A stretch of 22,341 nucleotides of DNA from Io17-Chloro-G2 sp034428715 (GCA_034428715.1 DAOUHE010000097.1:1-22341); one strand, 5' to 3'. Numbered from the stretch's first letter, positions 1 through 7,050 are shown. A program made the numbers and translations. The notes: a model not told the origin generated them from the sequence alone.

Positions 1-25
1 TAAAACCCCTTGATTCCTCCCACCA

Positions 26-185
26 TTCCTCGGAAGTGAACATCCGTCTTCTGCCAAAGTTCGCCAACCCCTCTTCCCGGAGCCGCCGCATCTCCGGAGG
101 CTGGATCAACCACTGGTAGAGTTCTCGGAGGCGTGTTGTTGGCCACTGCCCTGCTTCTATTTAAGATCGGCTTATTCGTGACCAA
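26..185. repeat. Direct repeat, copy A
   Basis: This is the first copy of an imperfect direct repeat; the second lies at 364-545. Two blocks are identical in both copies: 28 bp at 92-119 (repeated at 430-457) and 37 bp at 129-165 (repeated at 489-525). The rest is diverged by substitutions. Copy A lacks a 22-bp stretch present in copy B. A short in-frame reading beginning GTG-TTG-TTG occurs in both copies, but no convincing protein follows, so I treat the repeat as noncoding. Confidence 0.85.
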
Positions 186-279
186 TGTCTCGACTGTCCT
201 TCTAGATATCTATTCTATACCCCGCCTAAGACTCCTTTTACGGGGTAAAGCTACTGTACGGTTCACAAAAGCTCCCAAA

Positions 280-353
280 GTTCCCAAAGCGAGATTGTTC
301 CCATCCAATGGGAAGATTTTGGGAAGAAACCAGGTATTGGGAAAATTGGGAAC
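280..353. repeat. Nested inverted repeats of TTCCCA/TGGGAA
   Basis: GTTCCCAA at 280-287 is the exact reverse complement of TTGGGAAC at 346-353. Inside lies a second perfect pair, TTCCCAT (298-304) and ATGGGAA (308-314), with a 3-bp spacer. Further TGGGAA copies sit between, at about 319 and 337. The block falls between the two direct-repeat copies, upstream of a serine recombinase. It could be a protein-binding array or part of a recombination site; the sequence alone does not decide. Confidence 0.6.
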
Positions 354-363
354 GTGACGGCCG

Positions 364-545
364 TTCCTCAGAAGTTGACAGCCGCCTACTTCCTGAGATC
401 GCCAAACCCTTTTCCCAAAGCCGCCGCAACTCCGGAGGCTGGATCAACCACTGGTAGCGTTCTCGGATGTCCGTGTTCCACCGCCCCGAGGCGTGTTGTT
501 GGCCACTGCCCTGCTTCTATTTAAGTTCGGCTTATCCGTGACCAA
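364..545. repeat. Direct repeat, copy B, with 22-bp insertion
   Basis: This is the second copy of the repeat at 26-185. It matches in order but carries an extra 22 bp at 467-488 between the two identical blocks, so the offset between copies changes from 338 to 360 bp. The copies are separated by about 178 bp of unrelated sequence. The repeat lies some 430 bp upstream of the recombinase start. Confidence 0.85.
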
Positions 546-599
546 CTATTCCAAGATCCTGCTAGCGTCCCATGGTATACGCCAAACGCGGGATGTTCC

Positions 600-767
600 A
601 TGCCATCAACTCAACATCAATTGGAAAACATACCCTTGCCTACGATCCATTTGCTCAACGAAGTGTGGGGGCTCCTCTCCCGCCAAAAGGCCGCCAAAGA
701 CCTGGATGTAGGTTATCCCAAGCTGAAGCGCCTGTTGGATTCCGGAGCCAACGACGGGGCCGGGTAG
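600..767 (+). CDS. Small helix-turn-helix protein (possible excisionase-like)
   Basis: A 55-codon frame starts at ATG 600 and ends at TAG 765-767. Its second half, from about residue 26 (LLSRQKAAKDLDVGYPKLKR...), has the spacing of the helix-turn-helix found in MerR-like and excisionase-type DNA-binding proteins: an Ala-Ala helix, a turn after a Val-Gly-Tyr step, and a Leu-Lys-Arg-Leu recognition helix ending in Ser-Gly. Only a weak GGGA lies upstream as a ribosome binding site. It sits 205 bp before the serine recombinase on the same strand, which would suit a recombination directionality factor, but that is inference. The protein is short and ends soon after the motif, so it may be a truncated remnant. 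The stretch 768-971 holds nothing else I can support. Confidence 0.35.
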   Translation: MPSTQHQLENIPLPTIHLLNEVWGLLSRQKAAKDLDVGYPKLKRLLDSGANDGAG

Positions 768-971
768 TCGTGCCAGGAGGTCTCCCAAACCCCTCCGGGA
801 CTTTGGTGGCCATCCTGGCCGATATGATCCGGTGCGCCGTGGCCTGGGAGCAAGGCCTGCCCCAATATCTTGACGGTGATCCTGATGGTGTGGCCGGTAT
901 ACCCCTTCGTATTCACTATCCTCTACCCCATGGGGGACCATCCCAAGGAGAGGCGGAACGGGAGGATCACT

Positions 972-2522
972 ATGACCAATGCCAAGAAGCGCCGCGACGG
1001 TCACCGGTCAAAGACCTTCGAAGACCTGAGGGGCCTTCGTGCTGAAGGGTACATTCGGGACTCTACCCTGGACCAAAGGGACGGGTTTGGACCTACGATC
1101 CAACGTCATAACATGGAGCGGTTCGCCGAGAGTTACGGAATGGAACTAGGGAGTCGCTGGTACCCCGAGTTCGTTTCCGGGCGGCGAGTTCAAATGCGAA
1201 AAGAGTTTCAGCAATTCATCGACGATGCCCACTTGGACGCCTATGACGTTTTACTGGTAGACCACACCAGCCGGTTCGGGCGAAACCAGGCCGAGTGCAT
1301 CCGCTACAAAGACGAGTTACAAGGTCTAGACAAGGTGGTGGTCTTCGTTTCCCAAGGGATCATCAGCGGCAACGACCGGGACTTCCTGAGCGAACGGATC
1401 AACGAGACACTAGACGAACAATATAGCCGGAATCTTTCACGGTACATAAGGGATGGACTGGCGGCCAAGGCGGCCAACGGTCATGCGATTGGCAGGGCAC
1501 CTTTAGGATACCGGCAAGAGAAACATGATAGCGGACGCGGGGCCTGGTTAATACCAGATGATGAAAAAATGCCAACTCTTATTCACCTGTTGAGAGAGTA
1601 CTCAACCGGCAGCCACTCATTCAGGATCCTGGCACAGGTACTGAACGCTAAGGGGTACCTAACATCTGACGATAGGCCGTTCACTGAGAGTTCGATCAGC
1701 ACGGTGCTGAACAACCGTTTCTACTGTGGAAAGGTGGTATATCACCGGGGAAAGCCCGACGATGAGATGATTGAGGGGGTGCACGAAGTACCCGGTGAGG
1801 TCCGAGAGCTTTGGGCAAAGTGTCAGGAAGTAAGCCACGATAAAAGGAGGCCCGGGCAACCAAGCCCGATGCAAAAACAACAGCGGGCGTACCCGCTAAC
1901 CGGGGTGCTCATTTGCGATGGATGCGGAGCGCCATTCCACGGGATAACCAACCATTCGAAACAAATAAAGACCCGGCGTATGGCCCACAGCTGGCACCGG
2001 TGCCCGATGCGGCCCCGCTCTGTTGACGCCAAAAGAGTGGAGTCCGATTTTGCAGATAAGGTGCTACGTTGTATCGAATTTAACGAGGGTTGGCGTGATG
2101 CGGTGCTCAAAGCCCTTACCAACGAAGGACCGAAGCCAGATCACAGATTGGACAAAAGACGAATCGAAGGGGCAATATCCAATCTCAGAAAGCAACACCT
2201 CTGGGGAGCTATTAGTGATCAGGTGTTCAAGACGGAACATGAAGTACTTCGCCGGCAGCTTAGGACATTGACGCCTCCTGCAACGCCGAAGATGCTCCCT
2301 AACCTTGACCGGGCCGCTGAGTTGCTAAGAGATCTTCCGGCCCTTTGGCACCACCCTGGGGTAAGTCCTGAACAGAGAAGGGAAATGGCTCGTGAGATAT
2401 TCCAGGAGATTAGGATGAGGGAAGGCAGGTTGGTGGCTGTGACACCCAACCCGAGTTACGCGCCTCTGTTCGCCTATAGTTTAGCTAATCTCACCGATGT
2501 CGGTGGTGCTTGTTCATCTTGA
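972..2522 (+). CDS. Large serine recombinase
   Basis: This is a site-specific DNA recombinase of the large serine (resolvase/invertase) family, 516 aa. The N-terminal catalytic domain carries YIRDS with the nucleophile at Ser31, and the Ser-Arg-Phe-Gly-Arg motif near residue 100 matches the conserved sRlsR motif. The segment GHAIGRAPLGYR fits the start of the Recombinase domain. A zinc-ribbon region follows with Cys315, Cys318 and Cys344, then a charged, helical C-terminus. ATG 972 is chosen because GGAGGA ends 5 bp before it and the catalytic domain follows directly. An upstream ATG at 870 in frame would add an unrelated 34-residue hydrophobic stretch. Known roles of the family are phage or element integration and excision, or inversion. 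The target here is unknown. The final residues and stop codon come from a dispersed-repeat sequence, so the C-terminus may be a junction. Confidence 0.9.
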   Translation: MTNAKKRRDGHRSKTFEDLRGLRAEGYIRDSTLDQRDGFGPTIQRHNMERFAESYGMELGSRWYPEFVSGRRVQMRKEFQQFIDDAHLDAYDVLLVDHTSRFGRNQAECIRYKDELQGLDKVVVFVSQGIISGNDRDFLSERINETLDEQYSRNLSRYIRDGLAAKAANGHAIGRAPLGYRQEKHDSGRGAWLIPDDEKMPTLIHLLREYSTGSHSFRILAQVLNAKGYLTSDDRPFTESSISTVLNNRFYCGKVVYHRGKPDDEMIEGVHEVPGEVRELWAKCQEVSHDKRRPGQPSPMQKQQRAYPLTGVLICDGCGAPFHGITNHSKQIKTRRMAHSWHRCPMRPRSVDAKRVESDFADKVLRCIEFNEGWRDAVLKALTNEGPKPDHRLDKRRIEGAISNLRKQHLWGAISDQVFKTEHEVLRRQLRTLTPPATPKMLPNLDRAAELLRDLPALWHHPGVSPEQRREMAREIFQEIRMREGRLVAVTPNPSYAPLFAYSLANLTDVGGACSS

Positions 2523-2536
2523 GCCCGTCGAAGGAT
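2512..2536. repeat. Dispersed REP-like repeat, single arm
   Basis: The 25-bp sequence reading TTCATCTTGAGCCCGTCGAA closely resembles a short repeat seen in many environmental bacterial genomes (TTCATCCTGAGC..GTCGAAGGAT). No opposite arm was found nearby. It overlaps the last codons of the recombinase and supplies its TGA stop at 2520-2522. Confidence 0.55.
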
Positions 2537-2586
2537 ATCCGAGTTTGGGCACGATGTTGTGAAACAATCAATCACCTCGACCAGAA

Positions 2587-3165
2587 TCATTTGCCGTTGA
2601 CCCCGAACAACGACCAGCCGGGACGGCCCGTCGTCAATCCGGTTTGGTCCAAGGTCATGCCGGCGCCTCGGGGCAGTTCCAAGACCCGTTGGATGGACCA
2701 CAGGGAGAAGCCCTGGACCTGCTCCATGCGATTGATCTCATCCATGCTGAAAAACCTGGCGTCCAGGGTTTCATCGCCGTCGTATCGCGGCTCCCCGGAA
2801 ATCAGATCCAGGCGAAAGACCACGTAAATATTTGCGGTGGGCGGGCCCAAGACGTGGCGGACTCCTATGACATCGGAAACCTTGGCCACGATCCCCGCTT
2901 CCTCCAACACCTCCCGCTCAACACCGGGAATGATCTCTTCGTCGGCTTCCACGTACCCGCCGGGAATCTGCCAGGCGCCCCGGTTGGGGTTGATGCCCCG
3001 CTGGATCAACAGGGCCTTGCCGTCCCGGATCACCACGGCACCGCAGCCGAAGGAAAAATCGCCAAAGTGGATGAACCGGCACCCTTCGGCCAAACATGCC
3101 GGGCGGTCCCGGCCGCCGTCGAATATTACGCCTAATTTGCTGCCGCAGCGGGGACAATAGTTCAT
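2587..3165 (-). CDS. NUDIX hydrolase with N-terminal zinc ribbon
   Basis: This protein of 192 aa hydrolyses a nucleoside-diphosphate-linked substrate, judged by family. The NUDIX box is complete at residues 70-92: Gly70, Glu76, then REVLEEAGI with the metal-binding glutamates Glu85, Glu88 and Glu89. The N-terminus has a four-cysteine zinc ribbon (Cys4, Cys7, Cys24, Cys29), as in the Nudix_N_2/NADH-pyrophosphatase type. The substrate cannot be read from the sequence; NADH, ADP-ribose or related dinucleotides are usual for this architecture. ATG 3165 is preferred because AGAGG stands 9 bases ahead; an in-frame GTG two codons upstream lies too close to it. The gene is divergent from an SDR gene and shares a short intergenic region holding a 22-bp palindrome. 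Confidence 0.9.
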   Translation of the reverse strand: MNYCPRCGSKLGVIFDGGRDRPACLAEGCRFIHFGDFSFGCGAVVIRDGKALLIQRGINPNRGAWQIPGGYVEADEEIIPGVEREVLEEAGIVAKVSDVIGVRHVLGPPTANIYVVFRLDLISGEPRYDGDETLDARFFSMDEINRMEQVQGFSLWSIQRVLELPRGAGMTLDQTGLTTGRPGWSLFGVNGK

Positions 3166-4034
3166 GGCCACATACCTCTAAACCAACTAAATGCCGTTTC
3201 AATAATCTGAGGCCTCAGATTATATCAGCAGTAACAACTGAATCAGCGGCCGGCAACACGGTTTGGATTGCTGGTGCTTCCGAGATGACTACTATCGGCC
3301 GTGCCATCGTCCACGCCTTCGCCCAGGAGGGCAGCAACATAACCATCGCTGAACTGGCGCCCAGCCAGGGTGAGAAAGTGGCTGCCGAGATGGTGGCCAT
3401 GGGGACGGGAAGCAAGGTTCAAGTCGTGGCCACCGACGTGACCCAGCACGAGCAGGTGAACAAGATGGTGGAGCAGGCCATTGCCGAATTCGGCTCCGTG
3501 GATGTCCTGGTCAACAACGTGGGCTGGACCGTAGACCGGCTATTCCTGGAGAAACCCAGAGCGGAGTGGGGAAAAGAGGTGCAGGTCAACCTTTGGGGGG
3601 CCATCAATTGCATGCACGGCGTTTTGCCCCACATGACCCAGCGGGAATCCGGCTCTATCGTCAGTATCAGCTCCGACGCTGGGCGTATGGGCGAATACCG
3701 CGAGGCCGTCTACTCTGCCTGCAAAGCGGGGATAATCGCCCTGAGCAAATCCATTGCCCGGGAGACGGGCCGGTATGGGCTGAGGGCCAACGTGGTGTGC
3801 CCGGGATTGGTGGTGCCGGCCGAGGAGGATTCCATCAGCGATGAGAGCATGTGGAACGAGATGCGGGGGATATTCACCGAGGACGTGTTGGAGCGGGTAA
3901 GAAGAGCCTACCTGTTCCGGCGGCTGGGAACCGGCAGCGAGGTTGCCAACGCGGTGGTCTTTCTTGCCTCCAGCGCCGCCAGCTTCATCACCGGCCAGAC
4001 TCTCAGCGTCCGCGGCGGATATACCATGATGTAG
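3096..4034 (+). CDS. Short-chain dehydrogenase/reductase (SDR)
   Basis: This is a Rossmann-fold NAD(P)-dependent oxidoreductase. The classical SDR elements are present: VLVNNVG (the NNAG-type motif), the serine strand SIVSISS, and catalytic Tyr-Ser-Ala-Cys-Lys (Tyr206, Lys210 in this frame). The C-terminus ends in the usual FITGQTLSVRGG. The cofactor loop is odd: GASEMTTIGR replaces the usual TGxxxGIGR, with one glycine lost and two extra residues. The start is unresolved. The only in-frame ATG before the core is at 3096, which would overlap the divergent NUDIX gene antisense by 70 bp and give about 50 residues with no SDR similarity. The real protein may begin between 3207 and 3255 at a non-standard codon (CTG 3207 or ATT 3219), or the gene may have lost its start. 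The substrate is unknown. Confidence 0.85.
   Translation: MPGGPGRRRILRLICCRSGDNSSWPHTSKPTKCRFNNLRPQIISAVTTESAAGNTVWIAGASEMTTIGRAIVHAFAQEGSNITIAELAPSQGEKVAAEMVAMGTGSKVQVVATDVTQHEQVNKMVEQAIAEFGSVDVLVNNVGWTVDRLFLEKPRAEWGKEVQVNLWGAINCMHGVLPHMTQRESGSIVSISSDAGRMGEYREAVYSACKAGIIALSKSIARETGRYGLRANVVCPGLVVPAEEDSISDESMWNEMRGIFTEDVLERVRRAYLFRRLGTGSEVANAVVFLASSAASFITGQTLSVRGGYTMM
3202..3223. promoter_or_regulatory. Perfect 22-bp palindrome between divergent genes
   Basis: The sequence around the centre AATCTGAGGCCTCAGATT is a perfect palindrome of 22 bp with no spacer. It lies 37 bp from the NUDIX start and just before the SDR core. Length and position fit an operator for a dimeric regulator controlling one or both divergent genes. 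No regulator gene is adjacent, so the binding protein is unknown. Confidence 0.6.
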
Positions 4035-4064
4035 CTTGAGTCGCCGGTTGGTTGGAGCAATACG

Positions 4065-4100
4065 GCAAGAGGCCCGGGGTTCACCCGGGCCTCTTGCTTT
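4065..4100 (+). terminator. Hairpin terminator between convergent genes
   Basis: A perfect 14-bp stem (GCAAGAGGCCCGGG paired with CCCGGGCCTCTTGC) with a GTTCA loop is followed by TTT on the plus strand. It starts 31 bp after the SDR stop and lies between the SDR and the convergent gene ending at 4126. There is no T-run on the minus side, so it mainly terminates the SDR transcript, though so strong a hairpin may also affect the opposing one. Confidence 0.8.
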
Positions 4101-4125
4101 GAACCTTCTTCTAGGTCTGGTCGGC

Positions 4126-5022
4126 TTAGAGAGCCGCGACCTGCTGCCGAAGAGCCTCAATCTCCTCGAGCAATTGGGCCTGGGTCTTTTTACCTTCGTC
4201 GGCCGCGGGCTTGTTGTTCATCGCGACCAATTCCCAGGCACGGGCATCGATCTGAGGCATCTTTTCCTGCACCATCTTTTCGTCCACCGCGTCGGCGACG
4301 GAGGGGTATCCGGCCTGCCGGATCATGGCTCGCAGGTTGCCCGACTTGAACTGGTTCAGGGTCCACTTCAGCGTCTCGCCGGAGGTGGTCACGTCCCAAT
4401 ATATTCGAACGTCCTGGTTGCGGGGGCCGTAGTGATAGTGCGGGGCGACCTGGAAACAGTCGAAAGCCAGCAACTCCACTTCTTGTCCGGCGACGTCGGC
4501 CAGCACGTGGATGGCCATTCCCTCGTCGTTGATATTCGGAAGGTGGCGGTATTCCAAGCCAAACTTGAGGTTGCCAACCTCGATCTTATCGCCTTCCACC
4601 AACTCTGGCATCATGTGATGCACGGTGCGGCGGCCTTCCTGAGCCATGCTCCGGGCCGTAGAGTCCAATTCATCCAGCTTGGCATGCGCCACCGGATTGC
4701 TTTCGAGGCTGTTGGCCAAGTCTTCGTATCCGGACCGGCGGACCATAGCGGGAAGGTTGTTCCGGAGATTGTCTAGGGTCCAGCCCAAGGAACTGCCGCC
4801 CATAGTCGTCTTATCATTGTGCAGGCGGATGTTATGGTTCTCTGGTCCGTAGTGATAATGAGGAGCCTGGTCGAAGCAATCGAACCGAAGGATTTCGGTA
4901 TCTTTGTCACCGATCTTCGAATAGACCTGGACGCATAGGCCCTGGTCATTCATGATCTCTTTGCGATAGCTCATCGCGAAATCCACCACACCTGCGTCTA
5001 TTACGGTTGAACCTTTATCCAC
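4126..5022 (-). CDS. Two-domain HYHYGP protein of unknown function
   Basis: I do not recognise a characterised family. The 298-aa protein contains the same ~80-residue unit twice, at about 28-107 and 168-247. Each unit has a FDCF motif followed by APHYHYGP (His55/His57 and His195/His197), then WTL, then NL-x-AM-(V/I)-R-x-x-GY. The two His-Tyr-His clusters could bind metal; this is inference. A helical linker joins the units, and the C-terminus (EEGKKTQAQLLEEIEALRQQ-type) looks like a coiled coil. No signal peptide or membrane segment is seen, so it is probably cytoplasmic. The start is GTG 5022, supported by GGAGG ending 6 bases before it. It stands alone, convergent with the SDR, with a 660-bp gap upstream, so the context gives no pathway. 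Confidence 0.8.
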   Translation of the reverse strand: MDKGSTVIDAGVVDFAMSYRKEIMNDQGLCVQVYSKIGDKDTEILRFDCFDQAPHYHYGPENHNIRLHNDKTTMGGSSLGWTLDNLRNNLPAMVRRSGYEDLANSLESNPVAHAKLDELDSTARSMAQEGRRTVHHMMPELVEGDKIEVGNLKFGLEYRHLPNINDEGMAIHVLADVAGQEVELLAFDCFQVAPHYHYGPRNQDVRIYWDVTTSGETLKWTLNQFKSGNLRAMIRQAGYPSVADAVDEKMVQEKMPQIDARAWELVAMNNKPAADEGKKTQAQLLEEIEALRQQVAAL

Positions 5023-5040
5023 GATTGTCCTCCATATTTT

Positions 5041-5681
5041 CGTTTTCCGGCGCCTGTTTCATCCCTAGAACTCATTTGCTGAGTCCCTAGTGGCCATTCC
5101 GGCCTCGGTGCGTATAAACACATTTTAATGCTTGGTGCGCCTCTGTGCAACCACAAATGTAATTCGCGGCCGCTGAACCCTGATTTAGAAGCGAAGACGG
5201 CAACAGTACTGAGACCGAACCCCACCATCAAGGGTAAGGCCGTCCCACTTAGGCCAAGACTTTCCGTCAACCAAGTCCAGGTCATCGGCGGCAGAATGTT
5301 AATCCGCCCGACTGATCATGTCCGCCGGTTACCCACTTTTGAAATGCCCAACATGCTAATCCAGGGAGTTGGCGACGAAAGTAGCGTCCCAGACTATGAG
5401 CTAGTTCCGGTTCCTGGACCCGTATCGGCAAGGAGCGTTGATATCAAAGCAGCCGAACCGGGCAAAGCCCTAGCGTTTTGCCCTGAACGTTGGCCGCAAT
5501 TTGGGTTCGCATACCCGGGATGGCATGGTGACGGCGGGCTCGCGGGATAGGTGTCCTCTAAGGTTCGCCGCTCCCTTGATACTACCTCGCTCAGGAGATT
5601 TACTTGCCATGGGAGCCGGCCTGAGTTAAATTCTTGCCGTTGCTGACGTTTCGTCCTTCGTAACGATACAAGGGTTACATT
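5041..5681. other. 640-bp gap with no supported gene
   Basis: Open frames exist here on both strands (for example 5128-5550 plus), but their translations show no recognisable domain, have no good ribosome binding site and overlap each other antisense. I see no RNA gene. The stretch presumably holds the promoter of the minus-strand HYHYGP gene and that of the plus-strand secreted protein, though no clear -35/-10 pair was found. Confidence 0.5.
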
Positions 5682-5729
5682 GGAGAGTATGAGTTGGGGA
5701 GAGTATGAGTTGGGGAGAGTATGAGTTGG
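5682..5729 (+). repeat. Three perfect 16-bp repeats carrying SD and ATG
   Basis: The unit GGAGAGTATGAGTTGG occurs three times in a row without mismatch (5682-5697, 5698-5713, 5714-5729). Each unit contains a purine-rich GGAGAG one base before an ATG, giving starts at 5689, 5705 and 5721. Because 16 is not a multiple of three, the three ATGs are in three different frames. Only the middle ATG opens the long secreted-protein frame; the others reach stops after 11 and 4 codons. Tandem repeats of this kind can change copy number by slippage. Confidence 0.85.
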
Positions 5730-6544
5730 TCCTAAAACCGGCATACATCGCGGCCCTGGTTTCCATCGTCTTGATGGGAGCGGGTTGCGCCACCGCCGCT
5801 CCTCCGCAGGCTTCCGGTGCTAAAGTTCAGCGGGAAGCCGCCGAAGCCACGCCGGAAACCGCGGTTGCTGTTCAAGTTACGGCCGAAACCGCGTCGAAAG
5901 GCACGACGTCTCCCGAGGCCGTCCCGGCAAATCGGGGATCGGGAACCGGCACTGAGACAAAGGTGCCAACGCCCGCCGAGTCACTTTCGACCGTCACCGG
6001 AGCCCTCCCGGATCGTCTCAGCACCGAGGCTCCGGATACTTCTTTGGCCGCGTCTCCAATTCCCACAACCGCGTCTGAAACGCCGACCACCGCTGTTCCC
6101 ATCGCGGCCGTGGTTCAACCGCCGACAGCAAATCCCGCGCCAACGGCAACCGGTATGCCAACCGCCACCCTAGCGCCGGTGGGAACCACTCTGCCCACGA
6201 GGACTCCCTCGCCCACCCCATCGCCTATATTCGTGGCCACATCGACGCCCATCCTCGCCATCCCGCCTCCCCAGACCGCGCCTCTACCTACTGCCACGCC
6301 AACGCCAACAGCCATTCCGAAGCCCCCGCCTACTCTTGTGCCTACGCCCATGCCAGGTTCCACCAATTTCCCCGCTCCGACGGCGACGCCTTTACCGACC
6401 ACTACGCCAACGCCAACGGCGACTTCGGCGCCCACACCGACTCCCGTTCCCACCATTTCGCCGACTCCCACGGCTACACCTCTACCCACCACTACGCCAA
6501 CACCAACGGCCGTTCCTATGCCCCCGCCTGTGCCGACACCTTAG
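5705..6544 (+). CDS. Secreted Thr/Pro-rich protein, N-terminal part (frameshifted)
   Basis: This 279-aa frame starts with a short polar region and a hydrophobic stretch (residues ~12-27) ending at Cys28, which looks like a signal peptide. The cysteine could be lipidated, though the residues before it (Gly-Ala-Gly) are a weak lipobox. About 100 Ala/Thr/Glu-rich residues follow, then a long stalk of PTATPLPTTTPTPTA-type repeats. Such stalks usually span the cell envelope or hold a domain away from the surface and may be glycosylated. The frame stops at TAG 6542-6544 in the middle of the repeat, and the same repeat continues in another frame (6544-7050) into a lamin-tail domain. I infer one ancestral gene interrupted by a frameshift, real or from sequencing. 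The overlap TAGTG could instead allow reinitiation. Confidence 0.7.
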   Translation: MSWGEYELVLKPAYIAALVSIVLMGAGCATAAPPQASGAKVQREAAEATPETAVAVQVTAETASKGTTSPEAVPANRGSGTGTETKVPTPAESLSTVTGALPDRLSTEAPDTSLAASPIPTTASETPTTAVPIAAVVQPPTANPAPTATGMPTATLAPVGTTLPTRTPSPTPSPIFVATSTPILAIPPPQTAPLPTATPTPTAIPKPPPTLVPTPMPGSTNFPAPTATPLPTTTPTPTATSAPTPTPVPTISPTPTATPLPTTTPTPTAVPMPPPVPTP

Positions 6545-7050
6545 TGCCCACGGCGACGCCTCTTCCCACCGCTACGCCACTGCCGACTGCCACTCCAGCG
6601 CCCACGCCGGCCCCTACCCTTGAGCCCACGGCGACACCTCTACCAACCGCAACCCCGCCCCCAACACCATTACCTACAGCCACGCCTACCGAACCGCCTC
6701 CCTCGGATATTAATGTGGTTATCGAGTGTATTTTTTTCGACGGGTTTGTTCCCAAAAGTGAGGCTGATGAGTATGTCCAAGTCGCTAATTTGGGAACCAG
6801 TGTGGTGGACCTAGAGTCCTGGCTCTTGCAAGACGTAGCCGATGGAAGCCCTACGTTCACCTTCCCGTCCTATGCAATCGGCGCCGGAGAGCGGATTCGC
6901 GTTTACACCAATGAGACCCATCCCGAATGGGGAGGCTTCTCATTCCAACGTGGCAGCTCGATCTGGAATAACTCCGACCCCGACGAGGCCGGACTGTTTG
7001 ACTCTCAAGGAGTGCAAGTTTCGACGATGAGCTATCCACCAGGGTGCTGA
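6544..7050 (+). CDS. Thr/Pro stalk plus lamin-tail domain, C-terminal part
   Basis: This frame of 168 aa begins at GTG 6544, overlapping the previous stop by one base. The first ~55 residues continue the PTATPLPTATP stalk. The rest is a lamin-tail (LTD) fold, an immunoglobulin-like domain found in bacterial surface proteins: VVIECIFFDG, then EADEYVQVANLG, VVDLESWLLQD, FTFPSYAIGAGERIRVYTN and the closing GLFDSQGVQVSTMSYPPGC. It has no signal peptide of its own, so if translated separately it would stay inside the cell, which is unusual for this family. This supports reading 5705-7050 as one secreted LTD protein disrupted by a one-base change near 6530-6545. The domain often accompanies nuclease or adhesion modules; none is present here. 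Confidence 0.7.
   Translation: MPTATPLPTATPLPTATPAPTPAPTLEPTATPLPTATPPPTPLPTATPTEPPPSDINVVIECIFFDGFVPKSEADEYVQVANLGTSVVDLESWLLQDVADGSPTFTFPSYAIGAGERIRVYTNETHPEWGGFSFQRGSSIWNNSDPDEAGLFDSQGVQVSTMSYPPGC

Noticed and set aside
133..357. Frames starting MLLATALLLFK in both direct-repeat copies
   Set aside because: The hydrophobic start is shared only because the DNA is duplicated; the continuations differ and look random.
870..971. Upstream ATG extending the recombinase by 34 residues
   Set aside because: ATG 972 has a good GGAGGA and starts next to the catalytic domain; the extension is unlike the family.
5128..5550. 140-codon plus-strand frame in the 640-bp gap
   Set aside because: The translation has no recognisable domain, no ribosome binding site and an overlapping antisense frame; composition looks noncoding.
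6115..6492. Val/Gly-rich minus-strand frame over the Thr/Pro repeats
   Set aside because: It is the antisense reading of the PT repeats and has no start signal or domain.
6525..6545. Programmed ribosomal frameshift site in the LTD gene
   Set aside because: No X-XXY-YYZ slippery heptamer with proper frame and no downstream pseudoknot was found.
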